From Anisus vortex (Eukaryota; Mollusca; Gastropoda; Planorbidae): 64,000 nt of DNA. Below are positions 1 to 8,822 of the stretch, in pieces. Position 1 is the first letter of the stretch, and every line of letters begins with the position of its first letter. The DNA is taken from NCBI GenBank assembly GCA_949126835.1, contig OX421506.1:31157378-31221377 (forward strand). The letters run 5' to 3'. Both the position numbers and the translations under genes were made by a program. The notes below the pieces were generated by a model that saw nothing but the letters and a program-made list of their open reading frames with translations, had not been told where the DNA came from and did not search any database.

Positions 1-114
1 TGAAATATTTATTTCTAATTACTACACAACGTTGGTATATTATTAAAGTTATATTCTTTTAATTTATTTAAAAAATTCCAAAGTGAGTTAGTCCGAGATA
101 TAAAAAATATATCA

Positions 115-845
115 TCAACATATATAATTACCGTGAGTTTGTTTATATATATATAGACGCCCGCCAGTGTATTCTTATTGCTAATGTATCGGCGGTTTAC
201 ACACTACGCCAGTCCTTGATGCCACAATTCTTATGCATATGCCAGGGTCAGTTCGACCAGAAACAAAAAAAAAATAAAAAAAATAAAAAATTAACAATTG
301 TTAAAAATAACAAAAACTAAATACCGAAACCATTAAGAACACTGTTTTAACAATACAATAAGCAAGAACAAAAATTAAATACCGAAAAAAAAATCGTTCT
401 CACTTTAGTTTTTATTGTATTGAAATATTATTTTCTATGCTTTTTTTTTTTATTATTTACCTTTTTATTGTTTGGTATTGTGTTTTGTTTTCTTTTTAAT
501 AATATATTATTGTTAACCCTTCCCGTAGCGACCTACTTCTATCTATGCTGCCTTCAGTTCCGCTATATACGCGCCCGGGACTGTAAGGGTTAATTTAATA
601 GGGTATTATTAATAACAAGTCAAATCAACACAACTGTTCGCTTCGTTTTAATACCAGAAGCTTGACAGTAACAATTATGATGCATTTGCCAGGGTCAGGG
701 CGACCAGAAACAATTAAAAAAAAACAACTAAATACCGAAAAGAAACATTCATTGTCTTTATTGTAATAGTCTCTTTTCTTTCTATCTTAACAAAACACAT
801 TGTAGTCATTCGTTTGTCCGTCATTTTGACGGGCATTACCACTAG
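115..845 (+). mobile_element. Non-autonomous Helitron
   Basis: The element starts with TCAA (115; 112 is an alternative) and ends with CTAG at 842-845. Seven bases before CTAG is a hairpin, GTCCGTCA / TGACGGGC with a TTT loop (816-834, one G-T pair). These are the terminal features known for Helitrons: 5' TC, 3' hairpin and CTRR. The flanking bases are A and T, as expected for A|T insertion without target duplication. Copy B of the local duplication (about 3840) lacks the element. A shorter copy lies at 60040-60464 on the minus strand with the same ends. No Rep/helicase coding is present. Internally the CCAGGGTCAG..CGACCAGAAAC segment occurs twice (about 240 and 690), so this copy is itself partly duplicated. 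Confidence 0.72.
513..593. mobile_element. Short TTAA-ended MITE (piggyBac-like)
   Basis: An 81-bp element starts TTAACCCTTCCCG and ends in the inverted form AAGGGTTAA, with CCCG repeated just inside both ends. The TTAA at each border is the target known for piggyBac elements. It sits inside the Helitron. A degraded relative lies at 5889-5952. It is too short to encode protein. A chance palindrome is unlikely because the second copy keeps the internal order CTACTT..TCTATCTATGCT..TATATAGCG. Confidence 0.5.
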
Positions 846-1208
846 TAATTAAATAAAATGCTTACTAAGTCTAATCAAGGGAGATAATAGTCCTAATTTT
901 TAAGTATCTGGGGCAATGATTTTAGTACAAAATTCTTTTACTATACATTTTACATTTTTAAAAAAATATTGTATATGCGTAAACTAGTACTGGTACTCAA
1001 ATTGATAAAAGTACGTAAAATGAATAATCAATTAATTATTGTATTTACATTATAAATGTAATTTTGAAAACACCTTTTTAGCTACTAGCTTGTTTTCATT
1101 ATTACGCATTTACTACTATTAATAGTAGCTAGAGTATAATATAGATAATTAAAAACTGCTTTTTTTGAAAAGCCTTATCTTTAAGGTTTGAAGACTGTAA
1201 CGAAAAGA

Positions 1209-1428
1209 GGAATAGTCTTCACCAGAAGTGTGTAACACTTTTCTGCTTTGGGCCGCATATGAAATTTTATACAACTTGACGGGCCACACAGTCTGAAAAT
1301 TTATTTGCATTATCAATGCAGCGAATTATAAAAAAAAATGCCGTTAGAATCACTTCGGGGGCCAAACTAAAAGGCTTGGCGGGCTGTTTTGTGGCCCGCG
1401 GGCCGCCTATTGCACACCCTTGGTCTAG
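1209..1428 (-). mobile_element. GC-rich hAT-like MITE (GGCCCGCGGGCC type)
   Basis: The reverse complement aligns with 41215-41409: the GGCCCACGGGCCACAAAACGGCCCGCC block, the GCATTAATAATGCAAATAAATTTTCAGACTG core and the terminal GTGTGCAA/TTGCACAC. Copy B of the duplication lacks it: after CGAAAAGA, copy B continues directly into CTAGACCAGGGG. The insertion therefore postdates the duplication, or was lost from B. The exact termini are uncertain. Confidence 0.6.
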
Positions 1429-1430
1429 AC

Positions 1431-1778
1431 CAGGGGCCTCCAAACACGGCCCGCGGGCTAGATGCGGCCCACGAGCCCCCCCCCCCCCCCCCGTCCAGCC
1501 CGAAAAAAAGTACTGAAATTTACCTGTATCCTGCCAAGATCAGCCGCCGCTTACGTGGACGTTATGCTTTTACCATTCCCACTAATACAGGTGTTCATGT
1601 ATAGTGTATCATTGTGTTAGTAAAAAATAACTGAATAAAAAAATTTAAAATTAATAATTAAAAACAACAACCACGTTTCGATTCTCTTTTTTTTTGGGGC
1701 CTCAAGTGTGTCCTCGGCCCCCAAACTGCTGTTTGATAGTTAATGCGGCCCTCAAGCTGAAAAGTTTGTAGACCCTTG
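1431..1778. mobile_element. hAT MITE 1 (CAGGGGCCTCCAAAC), copy A
   Basis: Inverted ends CAGGGGCCTCCAAAC and GTTTGTAGACCCTTG enclose about 350 bp. The flanking octamers are GTCTAGAC and GTCTAGTC, an 8-bp duplication with one mismatch and TA at the centre. The interior contains a 17-base C run (1476-1492). Copy B is at 4209-4558. This terminal type is characteristic of hAT transposons. No transposase is present. Confidence 0.7.
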
Positions 1779-1793
1779 GTCTAGTCTCTAGAC

Positions 1794-1892
1794 CAAGGAT
1801 CGGTAACCTACGGCAAGCTTGCCAGACTTGTTACACAAAGAAGACTCCTAAAAAAAAACTATTCAAATATCTTCTATTAGAAATAGTTCTAT
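1794..1892 (+). mobile_element. hAT MITE 3 (GGATCGGCAACCTACGGC), truncated copy A
   Basis: This is the left part of the family that is complete at 4574-4781: CAAGGATCGGTAACCTACGG, then GCTTGCCAGACTTG. It is cut at 1893 by insertion of the GCCGACCGAAA element. Its right end is not recognisable after 2414. Confidence 0.6.
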
Positions 1893-1900
1893 AACTAAAG

Positions 1901-2406
1901 TAGACGCCGACCGAAACCAAATTGTTGTTTTCGGCCGAAAACGAAACCATACCGAAAGTTCATTTCGGCCGAAAACGAAGGCGAAACCGAAATCTTAACT
2001 ATCCGTTCGGCCGAAATCGCCAAACCACTGCACTGTAATCCCATTCTCTCTTTTGCAACATTCTTTGGGATGGGGTGGGGGTGGGGGGATTAAATAATCC
2101 GTTTATTATTAACTTCAATTTTCTACTTCACACAGATTTATTCCGCTAACAGTTTAACTAAATGAAATTATCAATAAGTAGAGTAAGCCTAATAGATGCA
2201 GCACTAGCGTTGAATTTTGAAAGTTAAATTAATTAAATAAGTATTCGGCTGAGGACCGAAAGTCAATCTCAGTTTCGGCCGAAGCCATAAGCAAACCGAA
2301 AGCTAACTTTTTGGTTTCGGCTGAAACCGAAACTGCACCAAAAGAGACAATTGGTCTACTTTTAATGCCGAAACCGAGACCGATTTCGAATTTCGGTCGG
2401 CCTCTA
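1901..2406. mobile_element. hAT-like element with GCCGACCGAAA termini
   Basis: The 16-bp inverted ends are TAGACGCCGACCGAAA and, at the right, the inverse of TAGAGGCCGACCGAAA. They are bordered by a perfect 8-bp duplication AACTAAAG (1893-1900 and 2407-2414). Eight-base duplications are known for hAT elements, and this one fits nnnTAnnn. The ends are packed with TTCGGCCGAAA palindromes that can fold extensively. The middle (2040-2250) is AT-rich without coding. A second copy is at 58853-59631. Confidence 0.72.
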
Positions 2407-2414
2407 AACTAAAG

Positions 2415-3315
2415 GAAAGCTGCATTTTCAAAAGCTGAAAAATAGAACCCAAATTCACACAAGATACACGTGGAACGAAACTAAATCCAAATTTCTCCAC
2501 ATTTGTTTTTAAAAAAGGGAATAATGGCTCTGTTACGCAAGACTTTGCTGTCCACGTTAATAATAAAATTCTGTTGCAAAAATTTTTGGTGCCGTAGTTG
2601 CTATTCCGGTAAAACGACGGGTGCGTATGCTAGTATTGTAATGAAGGCATGTACAACTTCAGAACCTCCATTAAAGACAATGCCATCTAACATTTTCATA
2701 GATTGCAAATATATGTTGTACTTTGTTTCTTCTTCTGCGTTTTTTTCCTCGATCGGATTTTTTCTCTTTAATTGAACAAAACTTGACAACTTTTATTCTT
2801 GGTGATTACAAACGCATACTTCGATTGCTACGATTTTAGCATAAAATTGGCCTAGTTAGCAACAGTTTCACTGTGATCCTGTTCAAAAAAAGAGATAACA
2901 AGTTGGGTTAGAAATTAAAAGCAACGAGTTCAACAAGGTAATAAAATGGCTGCCTGGAAACTTTCAAACGACACGAAATAGTCCAGGCGTAGAACAGTGA
3001 AACCAGTTGTATCCGATCAACAAGTCTCAACGACACGCAAATGGGTTATATTGCCAGTTCGATGCATACCCCCCTCTCCCCAATTTAATTTCTTGTTGCC
3101 TTTAGTCCATATAGATCTACGTGATTTTCTAAGTGGGGCTTGCACGTGGCTTTCTCTCGGCTACTAAAGACGAAAGTAAAGAGATCAAAACAGGGTGAAT
3201 GGAAAGCCTACGGGTATGACGGTATTGCAGTATTTTTCCCACTTTAGTGCGTTGGCCTTCTACATTAAAAAGGTCACAGCAGGGTGGTAGACAATGTGAA
3301 TACTGCAGGGAACAC
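2415..3315. other. Unassigned non-repetitive stretch
   Basis: No transposon ends or tandem repeats are recognised here. A 62-codon minus frame (2601-2789) and a 90-codon plus frame (2503-2775) overlap each other. Neither shows a family motif I know, and neither has clear splice sites. It may be host intergenic DNA. Confidence 0.4.
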
Positions 3316-3640
3316 TTACCTTATTTATTACAGACACTCCTTCTATAAAGAATGGTTATTGCGTCCTACGCTCGTCAAAGTCTAGTCCTGCATTTCTATT
3401 AGTGTTCTAAATGATGTTAAGTTAATGGTATACCTGTTGTCGTTTTTTCAGGCAGTCCATTCCATGCCCGAATGCCACTCGGAAAGAAAGAGTACTTATA
3501 TGCATTTGTTCTCGCATAAGGGATAAGGGAAGTGTTTTTGTCTTAATGTTTATCTGAGCATTGCAACATGTTGTTATTGGGTTGTATTTCTAAATTAGAA
3601 TTTAATGCCTTATGTATTATTAATACTTTACTCTTTAGTG
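3316..3640 (-). pseudogene. LINE-A 3' end: RT C-terminus plus 3'UTR
   Basis: On the minus strand the translation includes KSKVLIIHKALNSNLEIQ and a degraded FFP-SGIRAWNGLP segment, followed by the family 3'UTR (GACTCGGACCACGGATGAGC-like, then GGAGCGTCTGTAATATATAA). This is the C-terminal tail and 3' end of a 5'-truncated non-LTR retrotransposon. The cleaner copy at 17271-17668 guides the reading. Frame breaks are present. The clade (jockey-, CR1- or other-like) cannot be fixed from the tail alone. Confidence 0.72.
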
Positions 3641-3728
3641 TAATGTTTAAAATTAAGAGGGAAATTGTTTAAAAAGCAACATAGTTAAAGCACAGTGTTT
3701 AAACAAAAAAATCCATTTGAAATTATAT

Positions 3729-4204
3729 ATTGTGAAATATTTATTTCTAATTACAACACAATGTTGGTATATTATTCAAACCATATTCTTTTAATTTATT
3801 TAAAAAAATTCCAACGTGAGTTAGTCCGATATATAAAAAAAAAATAATTAAATAAAATGCTTACTAAATCTAACCAAGGGAGATAATAGTTCTAATTTTA
3901 AGTATCTGGGGCAATGATTTTAGTAAACAATTGTTTTACTATACAATTTGCATTTTTAAAAAAAATTGTATATGCATATACTAGTACCGGTACTCAAATT
4001 GATAAAAGTACGTAAAATGAATAATCAATTAATTATTGTTTTTACATTATAAATGTAATTTTTAAAACACATTTTTAGCTACTAGCCTGTTTTCATTAGT
4101 ACGCATTTACTTCTATTAATAGTACAGGCAATGTCATTGTAAATTTCTTGTGTAATTTTTGAAAAACCTTATTTATAAGGTTTGAAGACTGTAACGAAAA
4201 GACT
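3729..4204 (+). repeat. Local duplication, copy B
   Basis: This stretch matches 1-105 and 848-1208 without the intervening Helitron and without the MITE at 1209-1428. The junction GATATATAAAAAAAAAATAATTAAAT (about 3828-3852) is the near-empty Helitron site, and CGAAAAGACTAGACC (4194-4208) is the empty MITE site. Confidence 0.8.
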
Positions 4205-4208
4205 AGAC

Positions 4209-4558
4209 CAGGGGTCTCCAAACTAAGGCCGCGGGCCAGATGCGGGGCCACATCATCTGGCCCGAGGAAACCTCCTTATCTACGAAAAATGTACTGTAAT
4301 TTACCTGTATCCTTCCAAGATCACCCGCCGCTTACGTGGACGTTATGTTTTTACCATTCCCACTAATGCAGGTGTTCATGTGTAGGGTATAAATGTATTT
4401 TTAAATAATAACTGAATAAAAAAATGTTAAATAAATAATTAAAAACAACTTCCACGTTTTTATTCTCTTTTTTTTTGGGACCTCAAGTGTGTCCCAGGCC
4501 CCCAAACTGCTGTTTGATAGTTAATGCGGTCTCGGGCTGAAAAGTTTGGAGACCCTTG
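4209..4558. mobile_element. hAT MITE 1, copy B
   Basis: Inverted ends CAGGGGTCTCCAAACT and AGTTTGGAGACCCTTG. The flanks GACTAGAC and GTCTAGTC are themselves inverse-complementary, so the apparent inverted repeat extends outward. The element is followed at once by MITE 3, with only GTCTAGTCTCTAGAC between them. Confidence 0.7.
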
Positions 4559-4573
4559 GTCTAGTCTCTAGAC

Positions 4574-4781
4574 CAGGGATCGGCAACCTACGGCAAGCTT
4601 GCCAGACTTGTTACACAAAAAGATTTTCAACGTCACGCAGAAGACTCCTAAAAAAAACCTATTCAAGTATCTTCTAAAAGAAATAGAGTGCTAAAGCAGG
4701 GTGACTTTTAAGCTGTTGGCACGCTGAATGAATTAGAAATCCCACTTTGACACACTATTATCAAAAGCTTGCCATTCCCTG
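4574..4781. mobile_element. hAT MITE 3 (CAGGGATCGGCAACCT), complete
   Basis: A 208-bp element starts CAGGGATCGGCAACCTACGG and ends in AGCTTGCCATTCCCTG. Flanking octamers are CTCTAGAC and GTCTAGAC (7 of 8 identical, TA at the centre). It has the internal signature of the family: GGCACGCTGAATGAATTAGAAATCC followed by a TGACACACTATTATCAAAAG block. It is a non-autonomous relative of the longer elements at 34.6, 48.9 and 61.1 kb. Confidence 0.75.
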
Positions 4782-4787
4782 GTCTAG

Positions 4788-4920
4788 ACTAAAGAGTGTT
4801 GGTGCCAGGACACATCCCTGTTTGACCCCGCTACACACTGGGGGAGGGTTCTGAAGTGGCACCATCGAAGAATACTGTGCTGCACAATTGTTGAGAAACG
4901 ACCTCAATAAGACCATCGAG
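4788..4920 (-). pseudogene. Non-LTR reverse transcriptase fragment (motif B)
   Basis: The minus-strand frame reads SGVKQGCVLAPTLFSL, preceded by LLRSF. This is the motif-B region of a LINE reverse transcriptase (GVKQGCVLAPTLFS is typical of one widespread animal LINE group). Only about 45 residues survive, and both ends abut MITEs. The C-terminal fragment at 21392-21930 could come from the same LINE group, but the two pieces do not overlap, so this is inference. Confidence 0.6.
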
Positions 4921-4924
4921 AATA

Positions 4925-5013
4925 AGTTTTTTTCCGATGGTCCTTGTGGACCCCCATGAAACTGTCCTTTGACCCCCAAAGGGGACGCGACCCACAGGTT
5001 GGGAACCGCTGAT
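4925..5013 (-). mobile_element. hAT terminus fragment (CAGCGGTTCCCAACCTGTGG)
   Basis: The reverse complement begins CAGCGGTTCCCAACCTGTGG, continues GTCGCGTCCCCTTTGGGGGTC and runs to GGACCATCGGAAAA. This is a very common animal hAT terminal sequence. Only one end is seen. Confidence 0.55.
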
Positions 5014-5120
5014 TTAAAAACATTAATAAAGATGCAAGACTAGACTCGGACCAGGGATGAACGTATGATGCAATAATCTTCTTTATAGAAGAAGCGTCTG
5101 TAATATATTATCTTATATAT
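5014..5120 (+). mobile_element. LINE-A 3'UTR fragment
   Basis: It contains AACATTAATAAAGATGCAAGACTAG, the last codons and stop of LINE-A, then ACTCGGACC and GAAGCGTCTGTAATATATTATC. It is 5'-truncated to about 100 bp. Confidence 0.65.
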
Positions 5121-5228
5121 TTCTGAACTTAGAAATACAACACACTAGTCGAATACATTTCTCAGATACTTCTATAAAAACAGTTTGTTTTTTTTTCATT
5201 GCAAATAAACAAAAACAAACTCATGGAA

Positions 5229-5400
5229 GTGCTCTTTTTCTCCCAAGTGGCATTCTGGCAGAGAATGGGTTGCCTGAACAAACCAGGAAAACCAGTAACG
5301 TAACATCACTTAAAACTCTCGTAGAACAGTGCATAGACGCAATAGTCTTTTTTATAGAAGGAGCTTCTGTAAAGTATAAGATACGATAAGATATATTAAA
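5229..5400 (+). mobile_element. LINE-A 3' end fragment
   Basis: This covers the last ~35 codons (GCTCTTTTTCTCCCAAGTGGCATTC, GAATGGGTTGCCTGAACAAACC) plus the 3'UTR ending GGAGCTTCTGTAAAGTATAAG. It lacks about 40 bp of UTR found in other copies. Confidence 0.65.
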
Positions 5401-5555
5401 ATGTAAGTCTAAACACAAACCAATAAGACTAGAACACTAATTCCTTGTGTACAGAGGTAGAGTTTTTAATATGTAGGCTATAAGATGAGCATAGGTGAAT
5501 AGAAGAAAAAAAGGAAAGCGGAAGAAAAGTTACATCTAAAATAGTTTTAAAAAAA

Positions 5556-5822
5556 AAGTATCCCGTCGGACCAAATTGTTCCATAGGGCCTGTGAAGCGG
5601 CGTTCACCAGTTTCCGTGGCCACGGCCTTCTATGTGATTGTGTGGCCAGCACTATGCACAGCCGCCTTTACTTTACCCCAACTAAGGTCAGGTACCCCTC
5701 AGAGCTGGGTAGACCCAGGGACACCCTCAAATCCTGGGAAAAAAAATCCTAGTCTTCACCAGGATTCGAACCCAGGACACTTGGATCGCCAGTCGAACGT
5801 TGCTCGGCTACCATGCCCCATA
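5556..5822 (-). mobile_element. SINE-1 (tRNA-derived), nearly complete
   Basis: Read on the minus strand: a tRNA-like head with an A-box-like TAGCCGAGCAACG and B box GGGTTCGAATCC, then the body GTGTCCCTGGGTCTACCCAG, GGTACCTGACC, AAGTAAAGGCGGCTG and GTGCTGGCCACAC, and the tail GAACGCCGCTTCACAGGC..GGTCCGACGGGATACTT. The head would be an internal RNA polymerase III promoter. The best reference copy is 46904-47171. Confidence 0.85.
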
Positions 5823-5888
5823 AAAGTGTTTTAAGTGCACCAAAACACTGGTATCTTTAGAAAAGACATGTCTACTACAATCAAGCAA

Positions 5889-5952
5889 TTAACGTATATA
5901 GCGGGACTAAATGTAGCATAGATAGAAAGTAGGTCGGTACGGGAAGGATTAA
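5889..5952. mobile_element. Degraded TTAA-ended MITE
   Basis: The reverse complement TTAATCCTTCCCGTACCGAC continues with CTACTTTCTATCTATGCT and TATATACGTTAA. It is the same order as the 513-593 element with a shortened right arm. Confidence 0.4.
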
Positions 5953-6005
5953 GTCTTGTTCTTTTTCTTCATTCTATGGCATCATCTATAACATCTATAT
6001 ACTTT

Positions 6006-6180
6006 TTATAACAGTGTGCCAGAGTTGAATTTCTAATTCATTCAGCGTGCCAAAAGCGTAAAGCAACCTGCTTTCTTATTGTACGAAAGACTTGAATTGC
6101 ATTTTGGGGGGTCTTCTGTGTGCCACTGAAAAGCGCTCTGCGTGCCAAGTGTGGAACGCGTTGCGTAAGTTGCCGACCCG
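6006..6180 (-). mobile_element. hAT MITE 3 relative (GGCACGC family)
   Basis: It has the GTGTGCCAGAGTTGAATTTCTAATTCATTCAGCGTGCC block and ends GTGCCAAGTGTGG..GCGTAAGTTGCCGACCCGTG. This is the reverse orientation of the 4574-4781 and 61130-62745 families. The left end is truncated. Confidence 0.6.
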
Positions 6181-6300
6181 TGAATTTTATAAGACTCTAA
6201 GTTAAAGTATACAAAAGGTTTTTTTTAAAGAAATGACAACTGCGAAAATCGAAGTGCGTTAAAAAGCTTCGCTCCTGAGTGCGTGCTGCTACATGGTAAC

Positions 6301-6392
6301 CTGGGTACACACACGCACGCACACATTACACACACAAACACACACACACAAACACGTTCACACACAAACACATTCACACACACACACAATAA
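6301..6392. repeat. CA-rich microsatellite
   Basis: Imperfect CACACA runs with ACACAAACAC and CACGCACGCAC interruptions. The cysteine/valine-rich minus-strand frame across it is a repeat translation. Confidence 0.85.
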
Positions 6393-6623
6393 AACATCAG
6401 TCTTTCTAGAGACTGCCGCTTTGATTAGAACACGCATGATGACTGTGTGATTCACACATCAGATAAAGATCGTTGTGAGCAATGGCAATGATAAATAGCT
6501 GCCTATTCTCATGATTCACGAACTAGTCCGAACTACTTGGCCTATGAGCAGAGCTATTAGGATTATCATTTCAACGTGCTCAGGTTCAAATACCGATTAA
6601 ATGCCGATATTATAAGTAAGTGA

Positions 6624-6862
6624 AGTATACCCGTCGGATCAGATTGATTCATGCGGCCGATGAAGCAGCGTTCACCAGTTTCTGTAGGGTATTGTGTGGC
6701 TAGCAAAATGCGCAACAGCCTTAACTTTGCCCCGAGTAGTGTCAGGTACCCATCAGAGCTGGGTAGACTCAGAGACACACTGGAGACCCGGGAACAAAAC
6801 CTACTCTTCACCAGGATTCGAACCCGGGACCTTCGGAACGCCAATCGAACGCGCTGCTGCTA
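6624..6862 (-). mobile_element. SINE-1 copy
   Basis: Minus-strand head with GTTCGAATCCTGGTG, the body GTGTCTCTGAGTCTACCCAG, and the tail with GAACGCTGCTTCATCGGCC and GATCCGACGGG. The GTGCTGGCCA segment is degraded to TTGCTAGCCA. Confidence 0.8.
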
Positions 6863-6895
6863 GGAAAATGGAGATATGTTTTCCCGTATTTTTTT

Positions 6896-7072
6896 AACGA
6901 AGCACCGTGGCACTGAAGGTCCTGGGTTCGAATCCTGAAGGCTGAGATATTTTTTCTCGGGTCTTGAGTGTGTCTCTGAGTCTACCCAGCTATAATAGGG
7001 TAAAGTAAAGGCGGCTGGGCGTTGTGCTGGCCACAAAATCCCCTAGTATGCCGTCCGACGGATTTCCCGTAA
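6896..7072 (+). mobile_element. SINE-1 copy, partial
   Basis: Plus-strand head GGTCCTGGGTTCGAATCCTG, then GTGTCTCTGAGTCTACCCAG, AAAGTAAAGGCGGCTGGGCG and GTGCTGGCCACAAAATCCCC. The distal tail is fused early to CCGTCCGACGG by an internal deletion. Confidence 0.75.
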
Positions 7073-7091
7073 TTTTTTGTTTCGCAATTAA

Positions 7092-7322
7092 GTGCAGCAA
7101 TCCCGTTGGACAAATTTAAACCCATAGTGCAACTGAAACATCGCTCTCAAGCTTCCGTAGACAATGTTTACCAGAACAATGCCCATCAGAGGTTGCTTTG
7201 CCCCAACTAATGTCAGCTACTTATCAGAGCTGGGTAAAACTCAGGGACACCCTCAAGACCGGGCTAAAAGAATCCTAGCCTTATCAAGGTTTCTACCCCG
7301 AGTCCTTCGGTGCGCCAGCCGC
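7092..7322 (-). mobile_element. SINE-1 copy, diverged
   Basis: Minus-strand order is preserved: GCGGCTGGCGCACCGAAGGAC, a degraded B box, GTGTCCCTGAGTTTTACCCAG, CTGACATTAGTTGGGGCAAAG and CAATTTGTCCAACGGGA. It is more diverged than its neighbours. Confidence 0.65.
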
Positions 7323-7826
7323 TTTTTTTTTTTCATGTGATTGCCGCGAATTCGCTTCATTGTGTTGGCTCCACAATTATCCTGTGAACCACAACCTCAG
7401 AACCCGTTCTGTTTCACCTCTATAGCCTGAAAGAAGAATATTTGTTAAAATATAAATGGAATTAAATCATGTCAATGTACACGTATCCTTGTACTGAAAG
7501 GGTATTGTGTGGCTTAGTATCCGATATTTGCATTAACATTTCAAAAAGGCCAAGTTCATATCTTCGTAAAGCTCTAGAGAAATAAATTTATTGTTCTTGG
7601 AATGAGCTCATTCAACCCTGTGGCGATGCAGCCAAAAAACCTTCTGCACCACTTCCTTACACTGAGGTTGTTGTGTTGTTGTTGTTTTTTGTCTTCCATG
7701 CTTGGACGCCAAAGTGTTGTAAGTCTATCAGAGTCTATCTCCCATCACTCATTCTCTTTTAGGATTTAGGGAATATAAACAAAATCACATACAACCCTCT
7801 TTTAAATTGGCCTTCCGACTATATTA
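7323..7826. other. Unassigned stretch
   Basis: Nothing recognisable apart from a T10 run (7324), a TTG repeat (7674-7688) and ordinary AT-rich sequence. Confidence 0.3.
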
Positions 7827-8014
7827 AAGGTCCGCAACCGTTTAATAATAGTGTGCCAAAGTAGGATTTCTAATTCATTCAGCGCGTCAACACCCTCAAA
7901 ATCAACCTGCGCCACCAATCGATATCTTGTACTAGGTACTTAAATTGACTTTTTTTCTTGGAAATCACACTGCGTGCCAAGTATGACACATGTGCCGTAA
8001 GTTGCCGACTCCTG
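7827..8014 (-). mobile_element. hAT MITE 3 relative
   Basis: Ends GGTCCGCAACCG and GTTGCCGACTCCTG, with internal GTGTGCCAAAGTAGGATTTC and a TAATTCATTCAGCGCGTC block. The right flank CTCTAGAT resembles the TCTAGA targets used by relatives. The left flank does not match convincingly. Confidence 0.6.
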
Positions 8015-8202
8015 CTCTAGATGACGTGTCGTCCAATGTAGCCTTCCGCAACCCCTTTTTTTTTAAAATCTCTCAGCTACTATTGTGAGATCTTGATTTT
8101 AATTCATACAATTTTTTTCTTCGTGTGCATTTTCCATTCCTTGTCTTCCTTTGCTGGACCAAATATTTAGTTCTGTCGTCTTCTCTCTCTCTCTCTCTGG
8201 TA

Positions 8203-8396
8203 TTGGAGGCATGATGGCCGTGCGGCAGCGCGTTCGGCTGGCGTACCGAAAATCCTGGGTTCGAACCCTGGTGCGGGCAGTGTAAAGACGGGTGTGCATG
8301 GCCCTGGCCACACAATCACCTAGTATACCGTGGCCACAGAAACTGGTGCATGCTGCTTCATCGGCCATTTGGATCAATATGGTCAGGTGGAAATAC
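8203..8396 (+). mobile_element. SINE-1 copy with internal deletion
   Basis: Head GGCCGTGCGGCAGCGCGTTCG with a good B box (GGGTTCGAACCCTGG), then a jump straight to GTGTGCATGGCCCTGGCCAC. The CTGAGTCTACCCAGC segment is missing. The tail ACAGAAACTGGTGCATGCTG is kept. A CT run (8181-8198) precedes it. Confidence 0.75.
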
Positions 8397-8822
8397 TTTT
8401 CAGGCATTGGATAAGGAATTTTTATTTTGCTTTTAGTAGTTTTCAGTTCTTACTTACAGTAACTAACGACTGGGCCGTGGTATTGTTCTTTAATATAACT
8501 TTCGAAAGTTAGTCCAGTGAGCTCAAACTTAAATAGCAATGATATGTGAATTATGTGAGTGTGTGATATGCTAGCCACACAATCCCATAAATGCCGTTTG
8601 AACTTGTGGTCTGTAGCAACGCTACTCTGGGGGGGGGGGGGGGGGGGGTGAAACAGAAACATTTAAGGCAAAAGTTGACTTAAAACTTAGAAAACACACA
8701 GGCGGTGGTGTTCACAGCTCGAAGTTTCGGCGAAAAATATTTGACCTAAAGATTGACCATCGGATGCCCTATCACTAAACCGTTGCGCCTTATTAATGTA
8801 TGTACGTTTTTCTTTTTGTTGT
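8397..8822. other. Unassigned stretch with G20 run
   Basis: No genes or transposon ends are recognised. The main landmark is a run of 20 G at 8629-8648. Confidence 0.4.

Larger units (their letters stand above)
1..1208 (+). repeat. Local duplication, copy A (5' part, interrupted)
   Basis: Bases 1-105 match 3733-3832, and 848-1208 match 3841-4200, in the same orientation with roughly 90% identity by eye. The match resumes across the MITEs that follow (1431-1890 against 4209-4700). Copy A differs by a Helitron at about 115-845 and by a GC-rich MITE at about 1209-1428, both absent from copy B. It may be a local segmental duplication or two copies of one larger unclassified transposon. No coding sequence is visible in the shared part. 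Confidence 0.8.

Noticed and set aside
2601..2789. 62-codon minus-strand frame
   Set aside because: Amino-acid composition is plausible, but there is no recognised family, no clear splice sites and an overlapping plus frame of similar length.
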